Of a DNA stretch of 64,000 bases, positions 24,123-33,895 are shown piece after piece. Below the pieces are notes generated by a model. The model made no database searches. It saw nothing but the letters and a program-made list of their open reading frames with translations, and was not told the origin of the DNA. Position 1 is the first letter of the stretch, and each line of letters starts with the position of its first letter. This stretch comes from Robertkochia flava. Lineage in GTDB: Bacteria; Bacteroidota; Bacteroidia; Flavobacteriales; Flavobacteriaceae. Made by a program: the position numbers and the translations under genes. Location of the stretch: NCBI RefSeq assembly GCF_020166515.1, contig NZ_JAINZT010000005.1:434001-498000 (forward strand), read 5' to 3'.

Positions 24123-26036
24123 TTATTGCATTTGTTGCACTATAAATTCGGTTCGTCTGTTTTGCTGGTGTTGTGGTTCTTCACAGTTTACACCGTCTTC
24201 ACAGCCGTTGGTTAGTTTCTTTTCGCCATAGCCCTTGGCTGCAATGATCCGCTCTTTTTGAAGCCCCTGGGAAACGAGGTATTCTGCAGTCGCATTAGCA
24301 CGGTCCAGAGACAATTTATCGTTATAGGAGAAGCTACCCCTGGAGTCGGTATGCGCCTCTATTCTCATGACCATATCAGGGTATTCATTTAACAGCAGAT
24401 TTACGATCTTATCCAGTTCCTTTGCAGCATCCGGTCTGATATCGTATTTGTCAAAATCGAAGTAAATGGTGTTGAGATCAGCAAGTACGGAGATATCTCT
24501 CACAGGAACCAACTGAAGGTTTACAATGACCTCAGTTGCTCTTTTACGCAGGTTCTTACTGGTGAAGGATTTCTCCTGACCTTCCTGGTATTTGGTGTGG
24601 TTTGCACCTACTATGTACTCTTTTTCCCGGTCGATATTGATCTCATAGCGCCCGTTGGCATCGGTTTCCAGGTAAGCGATCTCATTGCCATTCTCGTCCT
24701 GCAGGCTGATCCTGGCATTGGCAATAGGTTTGTGATTCACAGAATCCTTCACCAGGCCGCGCAGCATGAGTGGTGGAATTTTTTCGAAATAATAAATATC
24801 GTCATCAAATGGCGATCCGTCTCGGTTGGTAGAAAAATATCCTTCATACCCATTGTCTGACATAAAGAAAGAGAAATCGTCCTTGGTGCTGTTGATAGGT
24901 TCCCCGAGATTAACGACCTGGCTCACAGTTCCGTCCTGATCTTTTACCGTTGCAAATACGTCTAAAAGTCCGTACCCGCCATGTCCGTCTGAAGAGAAGA
25001 ACAGGGTGTTTTCGTTATTTATAAATGGAAACAGCTCATCTTCAGAGGTGTTAACTCGATCTCCCAGGTTGGTAATATTGCCAAAACTGCCATCGGCATG
25101 AATCTCTGCCTTGTAAAGGTCGCTTTTGCCCTGACCTCCGGGCATATCAGATGCAAAGTACAGTGTTTTACCATCCGGGCTCAGCGCAGGATGGGAAACG
25201 GAGTAGTTTTCTCCGTTTATGGAGAGGTCTGTGATCCTTTTCCAGGCGCCATCCACCCATTCTGCACGGTAGATCTTAAGGTGGTTTACGCCTTGCTTAT
25301 CCTTTCCGACCTTCCTGTCGAGGTAATTATTTCTTGAGAAGTACATGGTGCCCCCATCCGGGCTTATAGCGATCGGGCCTTCATGATATTTTGAATTGAT
25401 ATCCCCGGCAAGGGGTTGTGCGATACCCCTGGCATCTCTTTTAAAAATATCCAGGTAAGGTTGCTCATTCCATTTATAGATCTTATCTGAATGGGAATTA
25501 TGCGGACGGGAAGACACGAAATAGAGTTCTCCGTTTCTTTCGTAGGTTCCAAAGTCACTATAGGATGAATTAAATGTAACCGGACTGATCTCGAAATGGC
25601 TGCCGGTCTCAAAAAGGTTATCTACCCCCTCGTCTTTTTTAAGGTCCCTGTAGAGACGCCCTTCTCCTCCGTTTTGTTTATATGTTTTTGCCCATTCCAT
25701 AGCCTCGTCGTATTGTCCAAGGGCGCGAAGTACCAATGCGTAATTATAGTAGTACTCGGGGGTTATCCCCTTTTGTTGAACCGCCCGGGCATAATAATCC
25801 GAGGCCTGTTTAGGATCTCTCAAAAGAAAGTAGCAATCGGCCAGTTTCCTTATGGCATAATCGGTATTGTAGTCGTTTTGTACCAGGGTCTTGTAGCTGT
25901 CGGCAGCTTCCAGGAAGGCAAATTTATTAAAAAGGGCATCAGCCTTTTTCTGCATTCCGTATTGGGCCTGTAATGCGGTTGGCCCTGATATCCCTAACAC
26001 TAAGATTGTCAATAATAAAATTCTTCTCATCTTCAA
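24123..26036 (-). CDS. OmpA-family protein with TPR and PD40 propeller
   Basis: 637 residues; signal peptide (RILLLTILVLGISGPTALQAQ); TPR-like repeats about residues 25-130; PD40 beta-propeller blades about 170-400 (AISPDGGTMYFSRN, ALSPDGKTLYFASD); a carboxypeptidase-regulatory-like domain about 420-470; and an OmpA peptidoglycan-binding domain at the end (IYFDFDKYDIRPDAAKELDKIV, AHTDSRGSFSYNDKLSLDRA). This is the third member of the SprB-like adhesin / SprF / OmpA triplet, thought to couple outer-membrane adhesins to the cell wall. Separated from the PorP/SprF gene by 6 bases. Confidence 0.94.
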   Translation of the reverse strand: MKMRRILLLTILVLGISGPTALQAQYGMQKKADALFNKFAFLEAADSYKTLVQNDYNTDYAIRKLADCYFLLRDPKQASDYYARAVQQKGITPEYYYNYALVLRALGQYDEAMEWAKTYKQNGGEGRLYRDLKKDEGVDNLFETGSHFEISPVTFNSSYSDFGTYERNGELYFVSSRPHNSHSDKIYKWNEQPYLDIFKRDARGIAQPLAGDINSKYHEGPIAISPDGGTMYFSRNNYLDRKVGKDKQGVNHLKIYRAEWVDGAWKRITDLSINGENYSVSHPALSPDGKTLYFASDMPGGQGKSDLYKAEIHADGSFGNITNLGDRVNTSEDELFPFINNENTLFFSSDGHGGYGLLDVFATVKDQDGTVSQVVNLGEPINSTKDDFSFFMSDNGYEGYFSTNRDGSPFDDDIYYFEKIPPLMLRGLVKDSVNHKPIANARISLQDENGNEIAYLETDANGRYEINIDREKEYIVGANHTKYQEGQEKSFTSKNLRKRATEVIVNLQLVPVRDISVLADLNTIYFDFDKYDIRPDAAKELDKIVNLLLNEYPDMVMRIEAHTDSRGSFSYNDKLSLDRANATAEYLVSQGLQKERIIAAKGYGEKKLTNGCEDGVNCEEPQHQQNRRTEFIVQQMQ

Positions 26037-26042
26037 ACAGCT

Positions 26043-26966
26043 TTAAAAGTAACGTGGAGATTTGAACTTAGGGTTCTTCAAGGACAGGTCTACCAGTAAA
26101 AAGATCTCATGACTTCCGTCTGTATACGGTCTTAGTTCTGAAACCGCAAAATCGTAAGCATACCCGATCCGAACGGCTTTGGTAACCTGGAAATCGGCAA
26201 TAGCCCCTATAGCATCATTCCAGCGGTAGGAGGCCCCCAGCCATAAACGGTCAAAAAACAGAAGGTTCATAGAGGTGTCCAGAGCCGCTTCTGCTCCATT
26301 GGTGGCTTTTACCAGGATAGAGGGTTTTAACTTGATATCCTGCGAAAGATCGAACACCAGTCCTCCGGTAAAATAGTAGCTCACCCTTTCTGAGGCCACA
26401 AAATCCTGGTTCAGGGAGCTGTTTCCTCTATTGTAGTTATTGATAAATAATCGCGGAGCGGAAATACCCACGTACCAACGGTAACTGTGCCAATAGATCC
26501 CGGCTCCTATATTCGGACTCACCCGGTTGGAAAGGTCCCTGAAGAACGGGTCACCTGAGACATCGGGGTCATTAATGAAGGCCTGGTCAAGCGCGAACTG
26601 GGTGATACCGGCTTTTAAGCCAAAGGCCAGTTCACTGGAGGCTCCGGTCTGGATAGAATAGGAAAAATCTCCGTAAACATAGGAGAAGTTTTCAAATCCC
26701 AGTTGGTCATTTATAAACGAAAGGCCCAACCCGATACGATCGTTTCTTAACGGGGAGTGCACAGAGGCGGTCAGGGTTTGAGGGCCGCCTTCAAATCCGC
26801 TCCACTGACTGCGGTGTAATGCCACCACGCTCAGACTTTCCCTCGACCCGGCATAGGCAGGGTTGATGGAGATGGTATTATACATGTACTGAGTGAACTG
26901 TGGAAGTTGCTGTGCGAAGGACAGCCATCCGAGCAGTAATAATATGGTTGTAAAAAGGATTCTCAT
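26043..26966 (-). CDS. PorP/SprF-type T9SS membrane protein
   Basis: 307 residues with an N-terminal signal peptide and the family opening QLPQFTQYMYNTISINPAYAGSRESLSVVALHRSQWSGFEGGPQTLTASVHSPL, followed by a beta-strand-rich barrel. In gliding flavobacteria SprF helps secretion and surface attachment of its neighbouring SprB-like adhesin; here the 1357-residue protein 15 bases upstream is the obvious client. The name in other genomes is type IX secretion system membrane protein PorP/SprF. Confidence 0.94.
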   Translation of the reverse strand: MRILFTTILLLLGWLSFAQQLPQFTQYMYNTISINPAYAGSRESLSVVALHRSQWSGFEGGPQTLTASVHSPLRNDRIGLGLSFINDQLGFENFSYVYGDFSYSIQTGASSELAFGLKAGITQFALDQAFINDPDVSGDPFFRDLSNRVSPNIGAGIYWHSYRWYVGISAPRLFINNYNRGNSSLNQDFVASERVSYYFTGGLVFDLSQDIKLKPSILVKATNGAEAALDTSMNLLFFDRLWLGASYRWNDAIGAIADFQVTKAVRIGYAYDFAVSELRPYTDGSHEIFLLVDLSLKNPKFKSPRYF

Positions 26967-26981
26967 AGGGCTGAAGTTTTA

Positions 26982-29900
26982 TTAATTTGATCCGGTTCCC
27001 ACGTAGATATACCCGGTGAATGGATCTAAGCCGCTGTCGATCAATTCAACAACGTAATAATAAGTGCCGGAAGGAACCTGTCCGGAGCTTCCTATGGCAT
27101 TATTATTCGTAAACCCGTTCCAGTTGTTTTTATAGTCATTGGAGGAATACACCATAAGTCCCCATCGGTTAAAGATCTTAACGGTAATCCTGAAACCACA
27201 ATCTTCATTTACTCCCTTTACGGTAAAATACTCATTATAGGCATCTCCGTTGGGAGTTATGGTTTTGGATATCACCACATCGCTTACCGAGGTGCATGGC
27301 AGCACCACGCATTCGTCATGCACATCCAGCTGCAGGGTGTAACGAACGCCGCACTGGCCATTATCGCCTTCGTATCGCAGGGTGTAGGTACCTAAATCGG
27401 CCTCCTCGGGGTCAAAGATGTCATTCCTCAGGTTGAAATTTCTATTGATAACCCTCCATTTTCCGGTATTGACCACTTCCTGTGGTAAAAAAGAATTGAG
27501 ATTCACAGGGGAGTCATCAAGGCAGAGTCTTCTAGTTTCAATCTCCACCTCCTCATGGTCGTTCATTACAAAAATCGTCTGAGTAAGGGTAGTAGTATTC
27601 CCACAGGCATCACGGGCAGTCCAGGTTCTCACGATCTGGTAATCCTCTTCAAAGGATTCAAAATCACTGTCGCTGGTAAAGGAAACTTCAACATTTCCGC
27701 TACAACCATCGCTAAAAACCAGTTCCGGAACATCGGGAATGGTACCGCAACTCACAGTAATGTCTGTGTCGAGATTACCGTCCAATACCGGCCCTTCGTT
27801 GTCTTCTACAGTAATTACCTGGGTATGCGTGCTGGTATTTCCTGCACAATCCTGTGCTGTCCAGGTTCGGGTGATGACCTGTGAACCCGGGCATTTGCCC
27901 GGAGCCTGATCTTCACTCATCTCTACAGCCACTGCCACGTCACAGTTATCCAGGGCTGTAAGCACAGGAACTTCCGGAATCGCGCTGCAATTCACGGTAA
28001 TATCTCCTGGAAGCTCGCTGGTAAATTCTGGAGCTTCATCGTCTGTTACCGTAATCGTCTGTACATAAGAAACAGAATTTCCGCTACAATCCGCAGCTGT
28101 CCACGTTCTTCTGATCTCCGATGCCGTACCGCAGTTATTGGTCTGTGAGATCTCCTCTTCAAAAATAACGTCGATTTCACCGCTGCACGCATCGGTCGCG
28201 GTAAGGATGGCGGGATCAGGAATCTCGCTGCAACTCACCTTCAGATTTTTACTTGGTAACTCTTCATTAAATATGGGCGCCACATCATCTGTTATGGTGA
28301 TGGTTTGGGTATGCTCGTTGCTGTTGCCGCTACAATCGGTTACGGTCCAGGTTCTGATCACACTGGACGGAGAGCCACAAGCGTTATTTACCACAGATTC
28401 CTCCATAGTTACTTCCACCATAGAATCACAGTTATCGGTAGCTGAAAGGGTTTCAGCTTCCGGAATTTCTCCGCAGGAAACCGCAACATCTGCCGGGAGG
28501 GTTTCGTTGAAAACGGGAGCTTTATTGTCTGTAACCGTAATGGTCTGAGTGTGGGCGGTAGAATTTCCGGAACAATCCGTAGCGGTCCATGTCCGGGTGA
28601 TGGTGTAGCTGGAAGCACATTCATCATCCATTCCGGATATCACTTCCATAAATTCTACGCGTATATCAGGATCACAGTTGTCAGTGGCTGTTAACTCAAC
28701 GGGCTCTGGCACCAAATCACAACTCACTTCCAGGTTTTCCGGAAGCACCTCATTAAACACAGGTGCCTCGTTGTCATAAAATGTAAGAAGTTGTTGATCA
28801 GAATAGATGTTTCCGGCACGGTCTGTGGTCATCCATGTACGAATAATTTCCTCTACACCGCATTCGGTAGCAGTTACCTGGTCTTCATACCAGATACCCG
28901 GAGGGGGAGTGCATTCTGTATTTACGGTGGCAATGCCGGGGTCAAAACCTTCATTGGCAAAACAAACCGAAGTTACTGCTCCTGATCCATCAAGAATTAC
29001 CTTCATCCTGAAAACATCAGTAAAGCCGCTCAAATCAATAGTGGTTGCCCCATTGTCTCCCATAGCCGGAATGTTTGCCGTTCCGATCAGGTTTCCTGTG
29101 GCGCCGTACAATTCGATCCTTCTCCTGGACTGGTTGTCTTCTACATCCATAATGGTAATTCCCTTCAGGGCAACACCGTTAAAAGCGCTGAGATCAAAAT
29201 CGAGGTAGGCTCCTTTTTCATTCAGATCGTTTGGAACGTTGTACGATGGATTCTGTATGATCAGGATATTCTTTTCAGGAATGTAATTGGGATATAGACT
29301 TCCGTCTCTGCCTTCAGCGCCGATACCGGGCCCTCCGAAATCTTCATTGGGTGTACCCAGGTCCTTGTCGGACGAGGTAGGGTTGGAGGAATCAAATAGA
29401 TTAGGAGTCCGGCTTCCCCTGGAAGAGCCCGCAGATACGGTTATCGTTCTTCCCGCATGGGTAAATACAGAGACGTCGTTAATCCCTTCAAAATCGATAC
29501 AGGGAATGTAATTAATACCACATTCCATCTGTATATCATCGGGGGCGGTGATCTCATAAGCCACTTCCTCTTCCGAGATGGTAATTTTCTGGGTTTTTAC
29601 CGTTTCATTTCCACAGTTGTCTGTTACCGTCCATGTCCTTGTGAGGGTTCCGCCACCACAGGAATTGAGCTCCATCACATCGCTGTGACGTATCTCGCCA
29701 ACCTGGCAGTTATCGGTGGCATCAGTGACATTTCCGGTGAGGTCCAGATCTTCAGCCAGATCAGCAGACGAGATTTCGAGGTCTGCCGGTACAGTAAACT
29801 GCGGAGCTTCGGTATCTGTTACCTCTATGGTTTGAACGCTTATGGTGCTGTTGCACTGATCGCTGTCGTCAGTAATCCTTAAGGCCACAGTATAGGTGCC

Positions 29901-31055
29901 ACAATTTGGAAAGTCCCGGTTAACCTTCTCGCCGGTGGTCATAGTTTCGAAGGTACCGTCATAATTAAAGTCCCATTCGTACTTAATGATGCAGTTCTGT
30001 TTGGAAGAGCCCTTGCTTTTAGATGCGTCGAAATGGTATTGCATACCGCAGTCCCCATCGGCAATAGCCTCAAAAACAGCCTCGGGTGCTTCTTCTACTT
30101 TAATACTGTGGGTTATGGTGTTGGTGCACCCGTAAGAATCTGTAACTCTTAGGGCTATGACTCTGTTCTCCTTTTTGTTAAAAGTGACGTTTACAGAAGC
30201 TGTAGTTGCCCCGGTTTTAAATTTGTTCCCGTCGTAATCCAGGTCCCATTCGTAGGCGGTAATGCCATCCATGAAATCAGGGGCATTTTGTGCATTGTAC
30301 AGTGCCGCATCATAGTGAACGGAACTTTCCCCACTCAGGGTGATCTCACTGTGAGCACAAACCTCGTCAGGAGCAGTGATAGCTGCGGTGGGCTCAGAGT
30401 TGATGCCGAAACTTACCGGAAAATCAAAATCATCCTTATGAGCAGAATTTGGTGAGCCTCCGGCATTGGCAGACGCTAAATTGAGGCCTATGGTATGGCA
30501 ATTATTGCTGCCGCCACAGGTATCGAAAATTTCACTTATTGCAATTCGGAATTCAAAGAATTTGCCAAGGTCTCCATCGCAGGATTCCTTTCCTACTTTA
30601 GCTTCAAATCTTTTACCAGTGCTTTTAAAGTCATTTCCATCCCATTCGTAAATCAGGTTATTGGTGATCTGTGGGTTGCTTCCCGGCCTGATATCAAAGG
30701 CCAGTGCAATATCTGCCCCGTTCTGAGAGGGGTCTCCGGTATTGGGATCACAATCGGTATTCAGGTAAAAAGAGAAAAATGAATTCCCGGATTTGCGCCG
30801 TTCAAAGGCCAGGTAGAGGTACTGCGGACTTTGTCTGAACCAAAGGTTGAGAACGTCGGCAGTTCCAGTAGGAGTATCACGCTCTCCATAGCCATCTCCA
30901 TCAGTGTCATTATCTGCATGGTCCGGAATACCCCATTCAGAGTCAGCTCCCGGTTTACAATTATGACCATCAAAGGTGAAATCCTGGGCGAACCCGGTTG
31001 CATAAGAAATCACCATGAAGTAAATCAATAGTAGTAGTCTTTTCATCATACGCAC
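26982..31055 (-). CDS. T9SS type B sorted adhesin with PKD and tandem HYR-like repeats
   Basis: 1357 residues. Signal peptide (KRLLLLIYFMVISYATGFAQ); an N-terminal module rich in acidic residues; two PKD domains about residues 220-420; a diverged repeat about 420-510; a jelly-roll-like insert 510-740 (SCxD-free); five tandem 80-residue HYR-like repeats (pattern RTWTATDCSGNS...HTQTITVTD) about 760-1170; and a gliding-motility type B C-terminal domain (ITPNGDAYNEYFTVKG ... NRWGLMVYSS ... PSGTYYYVVELID). The C-terminal domain directs secretion through T9SS and SprF. Likely a surface adhesin or gliding-related filament. First gene of the triplet with the SprF- and OmpA-type genes. Confidence 0.92.
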   Translation of the reverse strand: MRMMKRLLLLIYFMVISYATGFAQDFTFDGHNCKPGADSEWGIPDHADNDTDGDGYGERDTPTGTADVLNLWFRQSPQYLYLAFERRKSGNSFFSFYLNTDCDPNTGDPSQNGADIALAFDIRPGSNPQITNNLIYEWDGNDFKSTGKRFEAKVGKESCDGDLGKFFEFRIAISEIFDTCGGSNNCHTIGLNLASANAGGSPNSAHKDDFDFPVSFGINSEPTAAITAPDEVCAHSEITLSGESSVHYDAALYNAQNAPDFMDGITAYEWDLDYDGNKFKTGATTASVNVTFNKKENRVIALRVTDSYGCTNTITHSIKVEEAPEAVFEAIADGDCGMQYHFDASKSKGSSKQNCIIKYEWDFNYDGTFETMTTGEKVNRDFPNCGTYTVALRITDDSDQCNSTISVQTIEVTDTEAPQFTVPADLEISSADLAEDLDLTGNVTDATDNCQVGEIRHSDVMELNSCGGGTLTRTWTVTDNCGNETVKTQKITISEEEVAYEITAPDDIQMECGINYIPCIDFEGINDVSVFTHAGRTITVSAGSSRGSRTPNLFDSSNPTSSDKDLGTPNEDFGGPGIGAEGRDGSLYPNYIPEKNILIIQNPSYNVPNDLNEKGAYLDFDLSAFNGVALKGITIMDVEDNQSRRRIELYGATGNLIGTANIPAMGDNGATTIDLSGFTDVFRMKVILDGSGAVTSVCFANEGFDPGIATVNTECTPPPGIWYEDQVTATECGVEEIIRTWMTTDRAGNIYSDQQLLTFYDNEAPVFNEVLPENLEVSCDLVPEPVELTATDNCDPDIRVEFMEVISGMDDECASSYTITRTWTATDCSGNSTAHTQTITVTDNKAPVFNETLPADVAVSCGEIPEAETLSATDNCDSMVEVTMEESVVNNACGSPSSVIRTWTVTDCSGNSNEHTQTITITDDVAPIFNEELPSKNLKVSCSEIPDPAILTATDACSGEIDVIFEEEISQTNNCGTASEIRRTWTAADCSGNSVSYVQTITVTDDEAPEFTSELPGDITVNCSAIPEVPVLTALDNCDVAVAVEMSEDQAPGKCPGSQVITRTWTAQDCAGNTSTHTQVITVEDNEGPVLDGNLDTDITVSCGTIPDVPELVFSDGCSGNVEVSFTSDSDFESFEEDYQIVRTWTARDACGNTTTLTQTIFVMNDHEEVEIETRRLCLDDSPVNLNSFLPQEVVNTGKWRVINRNFNLRNDIFDPEEADLGTYTLRYEGDNGQCGVRYTLQLDVHDECVVLPCTSVSDVVISKTITPNGDAYNEYFTVKGVNEDCGFRITVKIFNRWGLMVYSSNDYKNNWNGFTNNNAIGSSGQVPSGTYYYVVELIDSGLDPFTGYIYVGTGSN
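27555..28770 (-). repeat. Five tandem adhesin repeats of about 80 codons
   Basis: The units share RTWT(A/V)xDCxGN, HTQTI, DNxAPxF and paired Cys. They are divergent enough at the DNA level to avoid perfect repeats, which argues against recent duplication. Recombination between units could vary adhesin length among strains. Confidence 0.85.
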
Positions 31056-31298
31056 ATAGTAATAGGGTCCACAGACTTCGTAGGGCTTAAGTCCGGACGT
31101 GCTCCTTCAACATCAAGAACATCCTTAACAGGTAAGATTTGGGCAATCTTAAAATTTCAGTTTTTTCGGGAGGAAAGTGTTTTCATCCACGAAGGAACAG
31201 AGTTAAGGCTTTTCTTTCAAAAAAAATTGACGTAAAGTGTTTTTTAATCGTTTATAAACCTAGTAACTTTATTGTTGTAAAACATTAATAATTAAGGC

Positions 31299-31790
31299 GT
31301 GCAAGGTAAAAAAATAACCCTTATGAGGCATGGAAAATCCTCGTGGGAAAATGATGTCAAAGACCAGGACAGACCCTTACAGGAACGTGGAGTAAAAGAC
31401 GCAGGTAACGTAGCGACATTCGCCCACGATCGCATGGAATTACCCGAGGCGGTATTCTCGAGTCCGGCCAACAGGGCCCTGCATACCTGCCTGATCGCTA
31501 TGAGGAATTTCGGACTCGATCCTCAGCAGCTCACCATTACTGAAGAGTTGTATGATTTTTCCGGAGGTAGTGTAGAACGGTTTATTCGTAATTTGGATGA
31601 TTCCCTCAACCATGTAATGATTTTTGGTCATAATCATGCATTCACGGCAATTTCTAATATATTTGGAAGTGAAAAAATTGATAACCTGCCTACTGCCGGA
31701 TTGGTTCATATTCATTTCAATGAACAGCACTGGGCAGACATTACCAAAGGAACCACCAAATTAAAAATTTTTCCTAAGCACCTGCGATAA
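31299..31790 (+). CDS. Histidine phosphatase family protein (SixA-like)
   Basis: 163 residues with the RHG motif in LMRHGKSSWENDVKDQDRPLQERG and the second His in MIFGHNHAFTAISN. SixA proteins dephosphorylate phosphohistidine in some bacteria. The start is GTG at 31299. The TAA stop at 31788-31790 is immediately followed by the ATG of ppk1, so the two are cotranscribed; a link to polyphosphate or phosphohistidine metabolism is inferred from this. Confidence 0.88.
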   Translation: MQGKKITLMRHGKSSWENDVKDQDRPLQERGVKDAGNVATFAHDRMELPEAVFSSPANRALHTCLIAMRNFGLDPQQLTITEELYDFSGGSVERFIRNLDDSLNHVMIFGHNHAFTAISNIFGSEKIDNLPTAGLVHIHFNEQHWADITKGTTKLKIFPKHLR

Positions 31791-33887
31791 ATGAACAAAG
31801 TACATAATGAATATATAAACCGTGAGATCAGTTGGTTAAATTTTAATGCCCGGGTTTTACAGGAAGCTGCAGATCATAAGGTGCCTCTTATTGAGCGCCT
31901 TCGTTTTTTAGGGATCTTTTCCAATAACCTGGATGAATTCTTCAAGGTGCGGTATGCCACTGTAAAACGCATTGCCCTTTCCGGGAAAACGGGGAAAAGC
32001 GTTCTGGGAGGTGCCGATGCCAAAGACCTGATGGAAGATATAACAGAGATCGTGATCCAGCAGCAAACCGAAAGCCTGAAAATATTGAAGAGCATCGGGA
32101 AGGAGCTCGAGAAGGAGAATATCTTTATGGTCAATGAGAATCAGGTGGCTGAGGATCAGGATGTATTTATAAAGCAGTTCTTCCTGGAGAAAGTGAGTCC
32201 GGCAGTAGCCGTGATCATGCTTGATGAACTGACCGAGTTTCCGCATTTGAAGGAAAATGCTGCTTACCTGGCCGTTAAAATGGTGCTGAAACCGGAAGAA
32301 CCGGTAAAAGGGATTAAAAAGCTCATCGGGGGACCTGAAAAACCCGTTCGTTATGCCCTGGTGGAAATTCCGCGATACCTGGATCGTTTCGTGGTGCTGC
32401 CTTCAAAAGGGGAGAAGAGCTACATTATGATCCTGGATGACCTTATCCGGTATTGTATGGACAGCATCTTTAATATTTTTAAATATGAATCTTTGTCTGC
32501 CCACATGATCAAGATCACCAGGGATGCCGAGCTGGATATTGATAATGATCTTTCGAAGAGCTTTATAGAAAAGATTTCCAGCAGTGTAAGAGGGAGGCGC
32601 ATCAGTGAGCCTGTTCGTTTTGTGTATGACAAGAGTATTGGGAAGGATACGCTCAATTTCCTCAAACAAAAGATGGGAATTGATGAAACCGATAGTGTTA
32701 TTCCGGGAGGGCGGTATCATAACCGCAGGGATTACATGAAATTCCCGAGTCTGGGGCGGGAGGATCTGCTCTATAAGAAGTTTCCGCCGCTTCCGGTGAA
32801 GGGGCTCAGCATGGAGGGCAGTATCTTCGAATCGATCGCAAAAAAGGACTATTTGCAATATGCCCCTTACCATACCTTTTCTTATGTGATTAAGTTTTTG
32901 AGGGAGGCGGCGATCGATCCGAATGTCAAGTCCATCAAGATCACTGTTTACCGGCTGGCCAGGAATTCTCAGGTGGCCAGTGCCCTTGTCAACGCCGTGA
33001 AGAACGGAAAGGATGTTACCGTTCAGATTGAACTTCAGGCCAGGTTTGATGAGGAGGCCAATATCAAATATGCCGAACAATTACAGGCAGAAGGAGTTAA
33101 ACTGATCTTTGGTGTGCAGGGGTTAAAAGTGCACAGCAAGGTTTGTATCATTGAAAGGGAAGAGGCAGGAGAGCTAAAGCGCTATGGCTTTATAAGCACC
33201 GGTAATTTTAACGAGGCAACCGCCAGGGTATATACCGATTACACCCTTTTTACCGCACATCAGCCCATTTTGCGGGAGATCAATAAGGTGTTCAGCTTTT
33301 TTGATACCAATTACAAGGTGTATAAATATAAACACCTGATCGTTTCTCCGCATTATACCAAAAATATATTCACCAAACTTATTAAGAAGGAGATCGAAAA
33401 TGCCAGGAATGGAAAAGAAGCCTGGATACGAATCAAGATGAACAGCTTCACCTCCTATAAGATGGTGGATAAACTGTATGAAGCCAGCAGGGCAGGGGTT
33501 AAGGTTCAGCTTATTGTTCGCGGTACCTGCTGCCTGATCCCCGGAGTACCGGGGATGAGTGAGAACATTGAAGCGATCAGCGTGGTTGACCGGTTCTTAG
33601 AGCACCCCCGATTATTTATCTTTGCCAATGGGGGAGACCCCAAATACTACATTTCCTCAGCCGACTGGATGACCCGAAACCTGGATTACCGCGTCGAAGT
33701 GGGCTGTCCTGTTTACGATGAGGATATAAAAAAGGAATTGATGGATACCTTCGAGATCTGCTGGAAGGATAATGTGAAAGCCCGTGTGTTTTCCGTGAAA
33801 CAGGATAACGCCTACAGACGTAATAAAAAAGCCCCGGTACGTTCGCAATTTGCTACCTATGAGTATTATTTGAAGAAAAACCTTTAA
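31791..33887 (+). CDS. ppk1: Polyphosphate kinase 1
   Basis: Makes inorganic polyphosphate from ATP. 698 residues: REISWLNFNARVLQEAADHKVPLIERLRFLGIFSNNLDEFFKVR at the N terminus, the PLD-like catalytic domain with the phosphorylated His in QGLKVHSKVCIIERE, a RYGFISTGNFNE segment, and the second HKD-like motif later (GGDPKYYISSADWMTRNLDYRVEVGCPV). All expected regions present. Start directly after the sixA stop. Followed 8 bases later by ppx. Confidence 0.96.
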   Translation: MNKVHNEYINREISWLNFNARVLQEAADHKVPLIERLRFLGIFSNNLDEFFKVRYATVKRIALSGKTGKSVLGGADAKDLMEDITEIVIQQQTESLKILKSIGKELEKENIFMVNENQVAEDQDVFIKQFFLEKVSPAVAVIMLDELTEFPHLKENAAYLAVKMVLKPEEPVKGIKKLIGGPEKPVRYALVEIPRYLDRFVVLPSKGEKSYIMILDDLIRYCMDSIFNIFKYESLSAHMIKITRDAELDIDNDLSKSFIEKISSSVRGRRISEPVRFVYDKSIGKDTLNFLKQKMGIDETDSVIPGGRYHNRRDYMKFPSLGREDLLYKKFPPLPVKGLSMEGSIFESIAKKDYLQYAPYHTFSYVIKFLREAAIDPNVKSIKITVYRLARNSQVASALVNAVKNGKDVTVQIELQARFDEEANIKYAEQLQAEGVKLIFGVQGLKVHSKVCIIEREEAGELKRYGFISTGNFNEATARVYTDYTLFTAHQPILREINKVFSFFDTNYKVYKYKHLIVSPHYTKNIFTKLIKKEIENARNGKEAWIRIKMNSFTSYKMVDKLYEASRAGVKVQLIVRGTCCLIPGVPGMSENIEAISVVDRFLEHPRLFIFANGGDPKYYISSADWMTRNLDYRVEVGCPVYDEDIKKELMDTFEICWKDNVKARVFSVKQDNAYRRNKKAPVRSQFATYEYYLKKNL

Positions 33888-33895
33888 AACAGGAC

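Noticed and set aside
27555-28770. Regular repeats resembling a CRISPR array
   Set aside because: Period is about 240 bases, units are coding, in frame and protein-conserved; they are adhesin domains.
32403-33080. 225-codon open frame opposite ppk1
   Set aside because: Shadow frame; ppk1 is complete and conserved on the other strand.
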